A DNA stretch of 64,000 bases from Garcia nutans (taxonomy: Eukaryota > Streptophyta > Magnoliopsida > Malpighiales > Euphorbiaceae), in NCBI GenBank assembly GCA_947685225.1, contig CANTUV010000035.1:44826001-44890000 (forward strand), read 5' to 3'. The notes under the pieces were generated by a model that had not been told where the DNA came from, did not search any database, and saw only the letters and a list, made by a program, of their open reading frames with translations. Position 1 is the stretch's first letter, and each line of letters begins with the position of its first letter. Of the stretch, positions 58,901 through 61,702 are shown in pieces. Both the position numbers and the translations under genes were made by a program.

Positions 58901-61702
58901 TCCTCCTAACATATGTAACAATCAGCAATCAAAGAAATGGCCTAAATGGATTTCATTAGTAGAATGGTGGTACAACACCACCTATCACTCTTCTATCCAC
59001 ATGACACCATTTCAAGCTTTGTATGGTTATAACTCCTCACCGCCTACACTCGTAAATGTTACAAGCTCGGGAGCTGTTGTTGAGGACTTGTTAAAAGTGG
59101 GGGAAGGTTTACTAGACATGCTTAAAGAAAATTTACAAGTGGTGCAACATAGAATGAAGTTTTATGCTGATCAAAGGCGAAATGAAAGAGAATTTCAAAA
59201 GGGGGACCAAGTGTACTTGAGGTTACAACCATAAAGGTAGACTTCCCTGGCTCTAAGAGGATACTTGAAACTCACTGCCAGATATTATGGACCTTTTGAA
59301 ATTATTGAAAAGCTGTGCACAATTGCATACAAGTTGAAGTTACCAACTAACTCGAGGGTACACCCTATTTTCTATGTTTCTCTATTGAAGAGGATGGTTG
59401 GCTCCAATGAGGTACCTATTACTCTACTTCCTGAATTCCATAATGGGGAGATTGTGATGGCACCAGAAAACTTTTTGAATACATAGGTCATCCTAAGGCA
59501 TAACAAGCATGTTCAGTAAGTACTTGTGAAATGGATCAATCTTCCAAGCATTGATGCCACTTGGGAAGACTTTAGTTTTATAGTGCACCAATTTCCTGAT
59601 TGTATGCATTCTTGGGGACAAGAATGACTTAGAGGGGAGGGTATTCTCACAATATAGCAAAAAAAGGAAAATTGAGAGGAGTAGCAGAGAGATAGAATAG
59701 AATGGACTGATGATTTGGAATGATTGGTGATGGATGATGGAGATGATTTGGCTTAGATAGGACAAGGAATAATAACTGAAATGAGGTGCACAGATTTAGA
59801 GAGATAATTCCCTGAGGTCATCTTTTGTTTTTTGGCCACTTTCTGTTACTAAAATGTTGTAAATATTGCAGATGAGCTATCTGTGAAAATATCAGTAAAA
59901 ATTTCCCCGACTCTTTCTCTCTATTCTCTCTCCTCTGTGCAGATTCTCTTTTTTACCTAATCTTCTTTCTCTAATTCTAATCCTTTGATTGCTTGTGTGC
60001 TGAGTTAATCTGGTGCTAACATTACATAGTTGTTGTACAAGTTAAGCTAATTAAATGTCTGCTTGTTGTCCTAATCTTTTAAGAATTGCTGTCTCTTGTG
60101 CTTGTGTCTCCATATGTATCCTTCAAGAGCCTTATTTGTCCACATGAATCTCTAATCTTTTTTAGCTTTCAAAGAAACAAAAATTGGAGCTCTATAATCA
60201 ACCTGCAAGCTATATATCATGTGGGCTCTAGAAAGGATATGGCTTCCAAAAAATTTTGAAATGATTTATTATGTATTTATATTTGGACGTGAATTAATTT
60301 ATTGACATCATCAATTTTGTTTGTGCTCATCTTAACCCTGTGCTTGTCTACTTGTAGATGGCCCATCAGCAAAATAGACGACTTCCGGAGGACTTGGATT
60401 ACGATGCAATGACAACTTTGTCTCTTGAAGCACGTGAAAAACTCTCCAAGGTTTGTATAACAAAAAAATTTTGCATGTGTACGCAGAGTGTTTCCTAATG
60501 GATCAGAATCTGGAATTATTACATTTCATTACTTGGGACTTTGGAATGTGTTCCTCCGATTCAAAGGTGTTGGTTATGGTGTGTAAATACGCATTTGTTT
60601 CTAGCTGCTTTTTCTCAATCATATGTGGCCATAGTTGGTAGTCTCTAAAGTATTCGAATGCCAAACTTCTTACATAGTATGCGAAGTTAAACTTTATTTT
60701 ATTGCTTGGATACCCTTGACATGACCAGAAGGCCACTGGACGTCAACTAAATTGCAGTGTTTTTTAAAACTTCTTTCTGCATGTTAGATTAATGAAATTT
60801 TGATGAACCTTTATTATATTTCTTTTATTTATTAATTTGATTTTTTTTGAGACTGTCCATATTATTTATCCAAATGCTTGGTCAGTGCCATTTTTATTTC
60901 AATCGTTCTGGCTATACCTTTACATTAGTAACATGGCTTGGCTTGAAGTCAAGATTAAAAGTTTTTGGCAAACATATACTCTCTCTATCCTAAAATAATA
61001 GTCCACCTTTCCTTTTTGGATGTCTAAAAATAATAGTCCCATTTCATTTTCAGAAATAATTTTCTTTTAACATTACCATAACGCCCATATATGCATATTC
61101 ATCTTATAATTAATGTTCTTTATAGTGGAGTGTCTAATAAACATATTTAATCAGGAGTATATGTGGAAAAAATTAGAAAAAATTATAATAAATTAACATA
61201 ACTACTTTTTTTCTTAAACTGTGTGAAATAGAAATGAGTCTATTATTTCGAGATGACTGTTATTTTGAGATGGGGAGAGTACAATTTTTGGAATAGTTCA
61301 GAATTTTCAGTTAGTCTTTTAAATATCAATGGAGTTGGTGACAGATGTATGATAAAATAAATGACAGATATATGATCTCTTTCCTCTATATTTTCTCCAT
61401 TTTTTATTTGCATGTGTGAATTTGAATTAGAAGCTCCGTTCATTTGAGTTTTGCTCTTTATTGATATAATTGAATAAATTTATTTCTATTTATAACAATG
61501 TTTGTTAATTGTAATTGGGTTATCTTATTTTCAGGTCAGACCCCAAACTATTGGTCAAGCAAGCAGAGTGGGTGGGGTTAGCCCTGCTGACATTACTGCC
61601 CTTCTTCTAATCCTTGAAGCCAACAGAAGGAAAGCTCAGGAAGAAAGGAGGCACAACATATTGAATTCAGTTGTGACACGTACGAATTCCATGTCTAATT
61701 AG
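4793..61702 (+). CDS. mnmG: Organellar tRNA uridine-5-carboxymethylaminomethyl modification protein MnmG/GidA/MTO1 (13 exons, 719 aa)
   Basis: The spliced frame is join(4793-4994, 7871-8022, 9076-9167, 10359-10472, 16120-16450, 16993-17172, 19608-19688, 20612-20830, 20999-21141, 41765-41931, 45650-45867, 60358-60450, 61535-61702), 2160 nt without a stop. MnmG is the FAD protein that works with the GTPase MnmE to modify wobble U34 of certain tRNAs; MTO1 is the mitochondrial form. Visible motifs: GGGHAGCEAA at residues 86-95 (FAD site), CNPAVGG at 120-126, GPAVRALRAQ at 162-171, RLKTGTPARV at 270-279, GPRYCPSIEDK at 347-357 (GidA signature 1), GQINGTTGYEEAAAQ at 443-457 (signature 2) and SRVGGVSPADITALL near the C-terminus. 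C120 and C351 match the two catalytic-region cysteines of bacterial MnmG. Residues 1-67 are rich in Ser and Arg with one acidic residue, as in an organelle transit peptide; mitochondrion, plastid or both cannot be decided. Length fits plant homologues. The ATG at 4793 is the first in frame. Confidence 0.95.
4995..7870 (+). other. Intron 1 (2876 bp, GT-AG)
   Basis: The acceptor is ATTTTGCAG at 7862-7870. Apart from the tandem duplication at 6531-7008, I see no transposon ends or coding sequence. Small frames here are random. Confidence 0.8.
6531..7008. repeat. Tandem direct duplication, period 239 bp
   Basis: Copy 1 runs from 6531 to 6769 and copy 2 from 6770 to about 7008, starting with the same GATGTGTTTGTCAAAATATG. 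They are about 93-95% identical by eye, mostly transitions. Both contain a similar 74-codon open frame, but it has no domain, no splice context and a low-complexity AT-rich composition, so I read it as non-coding. Confidence 0.85.
7871..8022 (+). CDS. mnmG: mnmG exon 2 (residues 68-118), FAD-binding motif
   Basis: After a split Asp codon the exon reads through VDERYDVIVVGGGHAGCEAA, the Rossmann strand and glycine-rich loop of MnmG, and ends in IAWQ. Acceptor TTTTGCAG and donor GGCAG|GTTACA are standard. It ends in phase 0. Confidence 0.95.
8023..9075 (+). other. Intron 2 (1053 bp, GT-AG)
   Basis: It contains a TGG/GGT-rich low-complexity patch at 8575-8665 and a T16 run near 8765. The part from about 8352 to 8876 is bordered by TTTTGGAAAA-like and TTTCTAGAAAA-like inverted sequences and may be an old MITE, but I could not define ends or a target duplication. 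Confidence 0.75.
9076..9167 (+). CDS. mnmG: mnmG exon 3 (residues 119-148, codon 149 split)
   Basis: It encodes PCNPAVGGPAKSQLVHEV and DALGGEIGKVAD. The Cys at 120 sits in the CNP motif conserved across MnmG proteins. The donor is ATAG|GTAATG at 9167/9168 and the exon ends in phase 2. Confidence 0.95.
9481..9545 (-). mobile_element. RTE-LINE 3' tail remnant
   Basis: On the minus strand this resembles the last part of the intron-10 LINE, around 45432-45488: the block ending in ACTAAGGCTTAGTTGTTG with a TTG-rich tail. Here it appears inverted as AACAACTAAGCC followed by GAGTTGGGTAGGCTATATGGAT. It is a short, degraded 3' fragment. Confidence 0.55.
9595..9644 (-). mobile_element. Second LINE or SINE tail remnant
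   Basis: A sequence like CAACAGCAACTAGG followed by CCAAGCTAGCTGGGTTCAGCA resembles the same tail more weakly, about 50 bp from the first. It could be an independent 3'-truncated insertion or a duplication. Confidence 0.35.
9978..10160 (+). mobile_element. Au-type SINE, full length
   Basis: It starts GGGGAGCCTTGGTGCAGCGG, has a tRNA-like A box at about 9985-9996 and a B box GGTTCGAGT at 10030-10038, then a body with CCCTTCCCCGGACCCCGC and the end CACCGGGCTGCCC followed by T6. This matches the Au SINE family of plants, which I recognise from memory of its consensus. A direct repeat GATGTTATTTT flanks it (9949-9959 and 10161-10171) inside longer T-rich sequence, as expected for target-primed insertion. 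The T run also suits RNA polymerase III termination. Confidence 0.85.
10359..10472 (+). CDS. mnmG: mnmG exon 4 (residues 149-186, codon 187 split)
   Basis: It encodes CYLQKRVLNISRGPAVRALR and continues to YALQMKKIVE. The exon ends at GAGAG|GCAAGT, a GC donor with an otherwise perfect donor consensus. Joining AG to the C that opens exon 5 gives Ser187 and keeps the frame. Confidence 0.93.
10613..11211. mobile_element. Non-autonomous hAT-like element 1 (599 bp)
   Basis: It starts CATTGGCGAAGCCA and ends TGGCTTTGCTCCTG, giving imperfect terminal inverted repeats. Next to each end is a GGGGGCA-type block. The flanks GTTGCATC (10605-10612) and GCTACATC (11212-11219) match in 6 of 8 positions, consistent with an old 8-bp hAT duplication. 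The interior is AT-rich and non-coding. Confidence 0.6.
11638..12354. mobile_element. Non-autonomous hAT-like element 2 (717 bp)
   Basis: It starts CAGTGGCGAAGCCA and ends TGGCTTCGCCCTCTG, so the ends are inverted repeats apart from one indel. The flanks CCTGTCTG (11630-11637) and CATGTCTA (12355-12362) match in 6 of 8. It belongs to the same family as the element at 10613 and sits in the leader of Copia G, so it is younger than that Copia. Confidence 0.62.
12871..13364 (+). pseudogene. Copia G gag remnant
   Basis: The N-terminal part at 12871-13068 reads KLNGSNYLGWSKTIRVYLRS followed by VDKDDYL, the typical start of a plant Copia gag. After a stop it continues in another frame at 13065-13364 with CAEKEAKSLTTYFMDFKKI and FLPGLPSKL, the conserved gag C-terminal helices. 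Frameshifts and stops show it is dead. Confidence 0.7.
13741..14159. mobile_element. MITE, PIF/Harbinger-like, inside Copia G
   Basis: Its ends read GCCTATGTTTGGTTC and, inverted, ACCTTTGTTTGTTAT. The flanks are TAA (13738-13740) and TGA (14160-14162), compatible with a 3-bp TAA duplication with one change. The interior is rich in GAAA and TTTC. It separates the gag end from protease. Confidence 0.5.
14163..14600 (+). pseudogene. Copia G protease remnant
   Basis: The frame resumes after the MITE and encodes WLIDLGATNYIAGN near 14232. The active-site D-S-G triplet reads D-L-G, so the Ser is lost. It continues for about 70 codons and then across a TAG into an LISVSRLIKEVN block near 14440-14475. 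Confidence 0.65.
14662..15371 (-). mobile_element. Copia H fragment: 5' LTR, PBS, leader and start of gag
   Basis: The segment at about 14680-14800 matches, on the minus strand, the gag N-terminus of Copia C (53941-54060). A degraded PBS complement CTCTGATAACATG lies at about 15194-15206 and is followed by an LTR-like stretch, TGATGAAATT to GTAACAACA (about 15206-15371). Only the 5' end of the element remains. Confidence 0.6.
15372..16119 (+). other. Intron 4 remainder, no recognised feature
   Basis: I find no LTR, inverted repeat or coding remnant here. It ends at the acceptor of exon 5. Confidence 0.6.
16120..16450 (+). CDS. mnmG: mnmG exon 5 (residues 187-297)
   Basis: This is the largest exon, 331 nt. 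It encodes LTTGTFMSGKIWVG at 227-240, MPAGRAGESASQGL at 244-257 and RLKTGTPARV at 270-279, all core MnmG blocks. The donor is GAAGAG|GTCCTT and the exon ends in phase 0. Confidence 0.95.
16451..16992 (+). other. Intron 5 (542 bp, GT-AG)
   Basis: No repeat or coding sequence was recognised in this intron. The acceptor is ATTAACAG at 16985-16992. Confidence 0.75.
16993..17172 (+). CDS. mnmG: mnmG exon 6 (residues 298-357)
   Basis: It encodes VNWFSFDPNVHIERKQMCCY and ends in KGPRYCPSIEDK, most of the first GidA signature, with Cys351. It has standard splice sites and phase 0 at both ends. Confidence 0.95.
18587..18728. repeat. Minisatellite, about four units of about 35 bp
   Basis: Four degenerate units share the skeleton TTTTCAGTTTA, then GACATG, then GGTC and a variable end. 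Units begin near 18587, 18626, 18660 and 18693. They differ at many positions, so the array is old. Confidence 0.6.
18840..19324 (-). mobile_element. Truncated LTR element with duplicated PBS/LTR junction
   Basis: A PBS complement CTCTAATACCATG followed by TGTTGGATTTTG occurs twice, with TG starts at 19032 and 19136, 104 bp apart. The second copy opens an LTR-like unit ending in CCCAACA at 19324 (189 bp, TGTTGG/CCAACA ends). No coding sequence and no second full LTR were found on the left. Confidence 0.5.
19608..19688 (+). CDS. mnmG: mnmG exon 7 (residues 358-384)
   Basis: It encodes IVRFQDKESHQIFLEPEGR followed by DVPELYVQ. The first residues complete GidA signature 1. The acceptor follows a T-rich tract and the donor is GTGCAG|GTCTGT. 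Confidence 0.94.
19689..20611 (+). other. Intron 7 (923 bp, GT-AG)
   Basis: There is a short ACT/ATT-rich microsatellite at 19945-19970. An AATTC-rich palindromic stretch lies at about 20030-20165, without definable ends. Nothing else was seen. Confidence 0.7.
20612..20830 (+). CDS. mnmG: mnmG exon 8 (residues 385-457), GidA signature 2
   Basis: It encodes GFSTGLPERLQLPLLRTLPG, RPAYAVEYDFL and finally GQINGTTGYEEAAAQ at 443-457, the second FAD-contacting signature. It has standard splice sites and phase 0 at both ends. Confidence 0.96.
20831..20998 (+). other. Intron 8 (168 bp, GT-AG)
   Basis: This is the only short intron. It holds no insertion and its ends are standard. Confidence 0.9.
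20999..21141 (+). CDS. mnmG: mnmG exon 9 (residues 458-504, codon 505 split)
   Basis: It encodes GIISGINAARHSDGKPLIVL, then YIGTLIDDLVTK and EPYRMLTS, conserved in MnmG. The donor AACAAG|GTAATT opens the 20.6-kb intron 9. Confidence 0.95.
22175..22531 (-). repeat. Gypsy F 3' LTR (357 bp)
   Basis: It begins TGTAGCAACAC and ends ATATGTAACA on the plus strand. It is matched by the other LTR at 31451-31788, by the solo LTR at 58556-58920 and by the Gypsy J LTR at 36851-37209. Confidence 0.8.
22561..22836 (-). pseudogene. Gypsy F chromodomain end of pol
   Basis: This 91-codon open frame includes the integrase tail HPVFHVSLL and, near its end, VLVKWLHLPALDATWEDLSF, a chromodomain as found in plant chromoviruses. 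This assigns the whole family to the chromovirus branch. The upstream integrase frame is broken. Confidence 0.75.
23487..24275 (-). pseudogene. Gypsy F RNase H end and integrase start
   Basis: The frame to the left of Copia A encodes IAFISKHPSPRNQSLFAYER and, later, ENRVAYALSR, the end of Gypsy RNase H. At 23678-23487 it reads CDTCSKYKSE and PYGLL-type integrase zinc-finger context in another frame. Stops and shifts separate the blocks. Confidence 0.75.
24276..28531 (-). mobile_element. Copia A, complete ends, inserted in Gypsy F RNase H
   Basis: The 5' LTR is 28352-28531 and the 3' LTR 24276-24469; they start TGAGAAA and end CTCAACA. An exact 5-bp duplication CATCA flanks the element (24271-24275 and 28532-28536). 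The PBS complement near 28340-28351 reads TGATGCCATG, and the polypurine complement CTCCCCCTCAAG follows the 3' LTR. The gag core is missing; protease, integrase, RT and RNase H follow in the usual Copia order with many breaks. The LTRs differ at roughly 6% of sites by eye plus a 14-bp indel. Confidence 0.9.
24504..27912 (-). pseudogene. Copia A gag-pol remnant
   Basis: Pieces in order on the minus strand: a gag start near 27912; a gag end running into protease at 27784-27494 (ILDSDASNH, where the usual Gly of DSG is Asp); gag-pre-integrase and integrase at 27358-26957 (YHLGHPNLSK, FIDD) and 26832-26539 (TPQQNRVAERKNR); RT at 26228-25875 and 25598-25197, whose catalytic box reads YVDN instead of YVDD; RNase H at 24884-24504 (SWKSKKQEVV, SSAEAEYRA). 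At least four frameshifts separate them, so no polyprotein can be made. Confidence 0.85.
28644..29460 (-). pseudogene. Gypsy F reverse transcriptase
   Basis: The frame at 29460-29002 encodes KKKNGSWRFYIDYHQLNELT, KIDLRAEYHQI and MPFGLTNAPTTFQ, and breaks just before the catalytic box. The next frame (29018-28644) supplies FFDDILVYSK. RT is therefore split by one frameshift at about 29010. Confidence 0.85.
29545..30234 (-). pseudogene. Gypsy F gag end and aspartic protease (230 codons)
   Basis: This open frame carries LSLNVVDGSLANNTIKLKG, then the protease active site ILKDSGSTHSFID with Asp66. Further on lie DYDMVLGVDWM and TFDFENC, all typical of the chromoviral protease segment. Lys65 stands where family members usually have Ile or Val. 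It is followed by breaks before RT. Confidence 0.82.
30300..31200 (-). pseudogene. Gypsy F gag remnant
   Basis: MMQLLMNLQDKGKEPLVEE at 31198 and GLKEEIGAMARMFQPKSL at 30605 are recognisable gag blocks shared with Gypsy D, E and J. Several shifts lie between them. Confidence 0.75.
31825..32689 (+). other. Intron 9 stretch without recognised features
   Basis: It is AT-rich single-copy-looking intron sequence to the right of the TRIM element. I saw no terminal repeats or coding remnant. Confidence 0.6.
33193..33529. mobile_element. PIF/Harbinger (Tourist)-like MITE, 337 bp
   Basis: The ends GGGGCTGTTTAGTTGTGGA and, inverted, GGTGTTGTTTAATTGTAGA match in 15 of 19. A 3-bp duplication TAG flanks it (33190-33192 and 33530-33532). 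It lies inside the LINE remnant. Confidence 0.65.
34313..35676. mobile_element. PIF/Harbinger-like element, 1364 bp
   Basis: It starts GGAGCTGTTTAGTTGTAGAAA and ends with a related inverted sequence, GGCCATGTATAGATGTGAAA. The 3-bp duplication TAA flanks it (34310-34312 and 35677-35679). The ends are the same family as the MITE at 33193. I found no transposase motif; the interior is AT-rich. Confidence 0.6.
35860..37209 (-). mobile_element. Gypsy J, truncated: 5' LTR and gag only
   Basis: The LTR at 36851-37209 starts TGTTCCTAGCAG and ends CATATGTAACA. It is followed on the minus strand by gag: LQNEVNLRFEAMQ near 36750, MMQLLQNLNKGKEPIMEER at 36620 and IEGLKEEIGASVRMFQP at 36090. The element stops at about 35860. 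No PBS complement is visible between LTR and gag, so that junction has been deleted. It belongs to the family of F, D and E. Confidence 0.72.
37405..41623 (+). mobile_element. Copia B, complete ends
   Basis: The 5' LTR is 37405-37599 and the 3' LTR 41423-41623. The PBS TGGTATTAGAGC starts at 37600 and a polypurine tract CTTGAGGGGGAG precedes the 3' LTR. An exact 5-bp duplication CTTAG flanks it (37400-37404 and 41624-41628). The LTRs differ at about 4% of sites plus a TG-repeat length change. The first base pair of the 5' LTR is TA instead of TG. It lies in the sense orientation of the host gene. Confidence 0.92.
38113..41414 (+). pseudogene. Copia B gag-end/pol remnant
   Basis: A short ATG frame at 38113 leads almost directly into the last part of gag (TLTKRDYERYL). 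A TAG at 38299-38301 separates this from protease (ILDSGASDHIFG). Integrase (FIDDYARYTWLFL, SDNAREY) lies at about 38890-39180, RT at about 39900-40740 with VVYVDDIAITGDD intact near 40458, and RNase H at 40930-41400. Stops and shifts are frequent, including TGA at 41032-41034 where Copia A has TGG. The gag core, including the zinc knuckle, is absent. Confidence 0.85.
41765..41931 (+). CDS. mnmG: mnmG exon 10 (residues 505-560, codon 561 split)
   Basis: It starts by completing Ser505 and encodes RSEHRLLLRSDNADSRLTPL, then IGLIDDRRWKLY and ISEEKKRLKTVRIS. This is the RSEHRLLLR block found in all MnmG proteins. It ends in phase 1. Confidence 0.95.
42513..45489 (+). mobile_element. RTE-type LINE with 16-bp target duplication
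   Basis: A perfect direct repeat TATCTGTGTTTCCAAA lies at 42497-42512 and 45490-45505. Between them is an endonuclease-RT element of 2977 bp ending in a TTG-repeat tail (about 45466-45489) instead of poly(A). The order is an N-terminal AP-endonuclease and then RT, with the short C-terminal RLRWYGHVLRRP block, which is typical of plant RTE LINEs. The perfect target repeat suggests a fairly recent insertion; about 3.0 kb is close to full length. Confidence 0.93.
42516..45382 (+). pseudogene. RTE LINE endonuclease-reverse transcriptase, with stops
   Basis: One frame runs almost the whole element. Endonuclease blocks: GSWNISTLIGKS, ACLQETRWKG, FIGGDLNGHVG (about residue 150) and QSQIDFIL, then AQHRIVVLDV. 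RT blocks: QFGFMPGRSTMEAI, MVFIDLEKAYDKVPRE, GLHQGSAMSPYLF and the catalytic FADDIILI near 44617. In-frame stops occur at 42705 (TGA), 42780 (TAA), 43824 (TAG) and 44085 (TGA). A frameshift near 45225 moves the last 50 codons (GARGRGRPRTVWKEVI) to another frame. The protein cannot be made in one piece. Confidence 0.88.
45650..45867 (+). CDS. mnmG: mnmG exon 11 (residues 561-633)
   Basis: It encodes GGDLAANVAQLSRQPVRDSS, then TLESLLKKPHVHYEVL and VEIDVKYEGFIMRQQ, part of the C-terminal helical domain that contacts MnmE and tRNA in bacterial MnmG. The donor is CAACAG|GTATGC. Confidence 0.95.
47139..47434 (+). pseudogene. Gypsy E gag, 5' part
   Basis: MMQLFQNLQDVTNVTGRGIL, YYNKLLAKMDLPIFEG and ASLYLTEVAERC are gag blocks shared with F, D and J. 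The frame is then interrupted by insertion of Gypsy D at the AGGTG duplication (47430-47434). Confidence 0.8.
47840..48518 (-). pseudogene. Gypsy D gag fused to chromodomain tail
   Basis: The gag part encodes VNLRFEATKKEQQSIQGEHQ, MMQLLQNPQDKAKESLVEE and ASLYLTDVAKRWLLGWVKTH. Past the deletion point near 47950 the minus strand reads IDATWEDLNFLENQS and DSMHSWGQE, the end of the chromodomain. Gag itself has shifts near 48160-48270. The gag start lies further right and is separated by the hAT-like element and Copia C. Confidence 0.72.
48519..49615. mobile_element. hAT-like DNA transposon with perfect 8-bp duplication (1097 bp)
   Basis: The ends are perfect 11-bp inverted repeats CATAGTTACCT / AGGTAACTATG. 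The 8-bp duplication TTAACATC is exact (48511-48518 and 49616-49623). Size and 8-bp duplication fit the hAT superfamily. A short coding-like remnant near 48631-48710 is rich in Glu and Lys, and one near 49017-49170 ends in DANEEEQAAVLSSK. These could be the two ends of a deleted host or transposase gene, but I cannot identify them. It interrupts gag of Gypsy D. Confidence 0.78.
49700..49918 (-). repeat. Copia C 3' LTR
   Basis: It starts TGAAGATTTTGAG and ends TATTCCAACA on the plus strand. Differences from the 5' LTR are single transitions near 49753, 49779 and 49882. Confidence 0.92.
49926..50306 (-). pseudogene. Copia C RNase H C-terminal part
   Basis: After the TAG at about 50307-50309 the same frame continues as KSKKQDVVARSSAEAEYRA and then CDNQAALHIASNPVFHERTK, the conserved end of Copia RNase H, and stops near the polypurine tract. 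Confidence 0.85.
50307..51827 (-). CDS. Copia C reverse transcriptase/RNase H open frame (506 aa)
   Basis: This is the longest open frame in the window. It holds the Pro/Ser-rich linker after integrase (residues 20-80), then RT: WVYTVKVGLDGKVD near 167, DIKNAFLHGNL at 230, KSLYGLKQSPRAWFG at 266 and the catalytic YVDD at 316-319. RNase H starts after residue 430 with DADWAG and ends early at LIS because of a TAG. It is joined to integrase only across a frameshift at about 51815 in a T6 run. The ATG at its start is internal to the original polyprotein, so this is a transposon fragment, not a host gene. Confidence 0.88.
   Translation of the reverse strand: MKHPHIFSTNQTSVVEALPAPTLPISDDRSSHKPLQVYSRRPSPPTLDVSLAGTDVIHSSPPPTTSPMPVLPLIEEPALPIALRKGIRSSRNPHPIYNFLSYHCLSPSYYTFVSTLSTISIPKSIDEAQANPGWQQAMVEEMTALHDNDTWELVPLPSGQSVVGCRWVYTVKVGLDGKVDCLKARLVAKGYTQNPSLDYGDTFSPVAKIASVRLLISLAAINHWPIYQLDIKNAFLHGNLAEEVYMEQPPGFIAQGEYGLVCRLKKSLYGLKQSPRAWFGRFSSVVQEFGMRRSDADHSVFYHHTVHGKCIYLAVYVDDIAITGDDNEGIAQLKQHLLCHFQTKDLGKLKYFLGIEVAQSSTSIVISQRKYALDILEDIGMLDCKPVETPMDPNIKLIPGQGEPIKDPGQYRRLVGKLNYLSITRPDISFAVSVVSQFLQTPCNSHWNAAIRILRYIKGTPGQGLLYENRGHTQIVGYSDADWAGSPSDRRSTSGYCVFFGGNLIS
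51799..52300 (-). pseudogene. Copia C integrase, C-terminal part
   Basis: It encodes FQEFMASQGIIHQSF, CAYTPQQNGIAERKNRHLIE, WGDAVLTACYLINRMPSSVL and KSIKCVFLGYSRLHKGYKCY, the integrase core C-terminal half and the following GKGY-type region. It is one base out of frame with the preceding part. Confidence 0.85.
52187..53041 (-). pseudogene. Copia C protease and integrase N-terminal part
   Basis: Directly after the TAG that ends gag the frame reads ILDSGASDHISGNPNLFSS, an intact Copia protease active site. It continues through LLHNRLGHPSLSKLQKLVPG and CESCQLGKHTRS, the integrase zinc region, to FIDDYSRYTWLFL and SDNAREYF. A one-base shift at about 52290 then diverts it. Confidence 0.88.
53042..54070 (-). 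CDS. Copia C gag (342 aa)
   Basis: The frame starts MASSSDTSGLIKPLFSS and carries the conserved VKLQGSDNYVSWAASVELWF (residues 27-46), the helical core and a CCHC zinc knuckle with C242, C245, H250 and C255. It ends at TAG (53042-53044), exactly before protease. Gag packages element RNA into virus-like particles. It is the only intact-looking gag in the window. Fragments of the same gag occur at 14680-14800. Confidence 0.88.
   Translation of the reverse strand: MASSSDTSGLIKPLFSSISSSPAITTVKLQGSDNYVSWAASVELWFMGQGYSDHLIKNATDVDEKDRTTWTKIDAQLCSLLWHSLEPKLLTLFQSCKTCFKVWTKAKTLYTNDIQRIYKVVYNIVHLQQNFQDMPSYLGQVETLKDEFNSLMPFSSNATEQENQRDKFFMVLALIGLRADLATIRDQILASPIIPKLDEVFARLLRISSSNIEIETSVLVVQKNSQQVDSRKEKGKSSRFHCSYCDKGGHTRDRCWALHGRPPKPNQGNRPIANIVQSQDNGILPLPTTQASKPNSVTLTGIDYDEYLQYQVLKQQSSSPTGSIVQPGTSFACLTQSSPTGS
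54071..54490 (-). other. Copia C 5' leader and PBS
   Basis: About 410 bp lie between the gag ATG and the 5' LTR. The leader is GC-richer than its surroundings and contains palindromic ACGCGCC/GGCGCGT blocks near 54233-54250 and 54272-54290. A similar ACGCGCCGACGCGT block occurs in the Copia A leader near 28097. These may form a packaging hairpin. The PBS complement GCTCTGATACCA at 54479-54490 pairs with initiator Met-tRNA. Confidence 0.7.
54491..54709 (-). repeat. Copia C 5' LTR
   Basis: It is the partner of 49700-49918, with 3 differences in 219 bp. It ends TATTCCAACA before the duplication GTTCC. Confidence 0.93.
55178..56424 (+). pseudogene. Gypsy E gag 3' part and protease
   Basis: After Gypsy D the gag continues. 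Frames at 55583-56002 and 56053-56424 carry LSLNVIDGSLIENTIKLKG, a damaged protease site reading ILIDGSN where relatives have DSGS, then LKFQFDVIVLEISGYDMV and ITFDFEGCK. A duplication of about 36 bp, GGAGTGGAATCTTAGCCATA and its continuation, lies near 56340-56400. Confidence 0.75.
56560..57790 (+). pseudogene. Gypsy E reverse transcriptase and RNase H
   Basis: RT blocks: RPYKYPHFQ near 56586, DGSWRFCVNYRQLNELT-like near 56705 (the W-R-F-C-V-N part is visible), LRADYHHIRM at 56834, PFGLTNAPATF at 56932 and FFDDILIFSK near 57020. RNase H is marked by ECDANDKGIGAI near 57448 and by KGKENKVADALSRKF at 57730-57780. Many stops lie between blocks. Confidence 0.8.
57950..58555 (+). pseudogene. Gypsy E integrase, N-terminal and core part
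   Basis: The frame at 57959-58324 has the HHCC zinc finger (HDRPLGEHSGVQATYNKL with H and C residues, CDVCSRCK) and the core start WSTISLDFIGQLPKSKGLDT. The core then decays and is cut by the solo LTR at 58556. Confidence 0.8.
58556..58920 (-). mobile_element. Solo Gypsy LTR of the F/J type inside Gypsy E integrase
   Basis: It begins TGTACCAGCAG and ends CATATGTAACA. Its body follows the F LTR, for example GCCTATAAATAGCAAATTA and a TTTTGCCC stretch before CTTCCTCC. The integrase reading continues on both sides. A 5-bp duplication is not clear: the left flank is TGTAA and the right flank ATCAG. Confidence 0.7.
58921..59636 (+). pseudogene. Gypsy E integrase C-terminus and chromodomain
   Basis: It encodes MTPFQALYGYNSSPP near 59001, QRRNEREFQKGDQVYLRLQP, then YYGPFEIIEKL and HPIFYVSLLKRMVG, and the chromodomain with VLVKWINLPSIDATWEDFSF near 59524-59580. 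In-frame TAG and TAA codons break it near 59232, 59484 and 59518. Confidence 0.8.
60358..60450 (+). CDS. mnmG: mnmG exon 12 (residues 634-664)
   Basis: It encodes MAHQQNRRLPEDLDYDAMTT followed by LSLEAREKLSK, the IPxxxDY-type block before the last MnmG helix bundle. The first ATG is internal. Phase 0 at both ends. Confidence 0.95.
60451..61534 (+). other. Intron 12 (1084 bp, GT-AG)
   Basis: It contains the Stowaway MITE at 60979-61279. Nothing else was recognised. Confidence 0.85.
60979..61279. mobile_element. Stowaway-type MITE, 301 bp
   Basis: It starts CTCTCTCTATCCTAAAATAA and ends with the inverted equivalent CTCTCCCCATCTCAAAATAA. It is flanked by TA on both sides (60977-60978 and 61280-61281). 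This is the end structure of plant Tc1/mariner Stowaway MITEs. Confidence 0.85.
61535..61702 (+). CDS. mnmG: mnmG exon 13 (residues 665-719 and stop)
   Basis: It encodes VRPQTIGQASRVGGVSPADI, then TALLLILEANRRKAQEERR and a variable tail ending in TNSMSN. SRVGGVSPADI is the conserved MnmG C-terminal motif. The stop is TAG at 61700-61702. Confidence 0.96.
   Translation, partial: VRPQTIGQASRVGGVSPADITALLLILEANRRKAQEERRHNILNSVVTRTNSMSN

Larger units (their letters stand above)
46626..60026 (+). mobile_element. Gypsy E, chromovirus, outermost element of the intron 11 nest
   Basis: The LTRs are 46626-47017 (starting TGTCACATATAG) and 59645-60026; both end in TCTGGTGCTA followed by a TTACA end. 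An exact target duplication TAGTT flanks the element (46621-46625 and 60027-60031). The PBS TGGTATCAAAGCC starts at 47020. Gag begins at about 47050 and is cut at 47434 by Gypsy D. It resumes at 55178, followed by protease, RT (56560-57250), RNase H, integrase (cut by a solo LTR at 58556-58920) and chromodomain. All open frames are broken. It is in the sense orientation of the host gene. Confidence 0.92.
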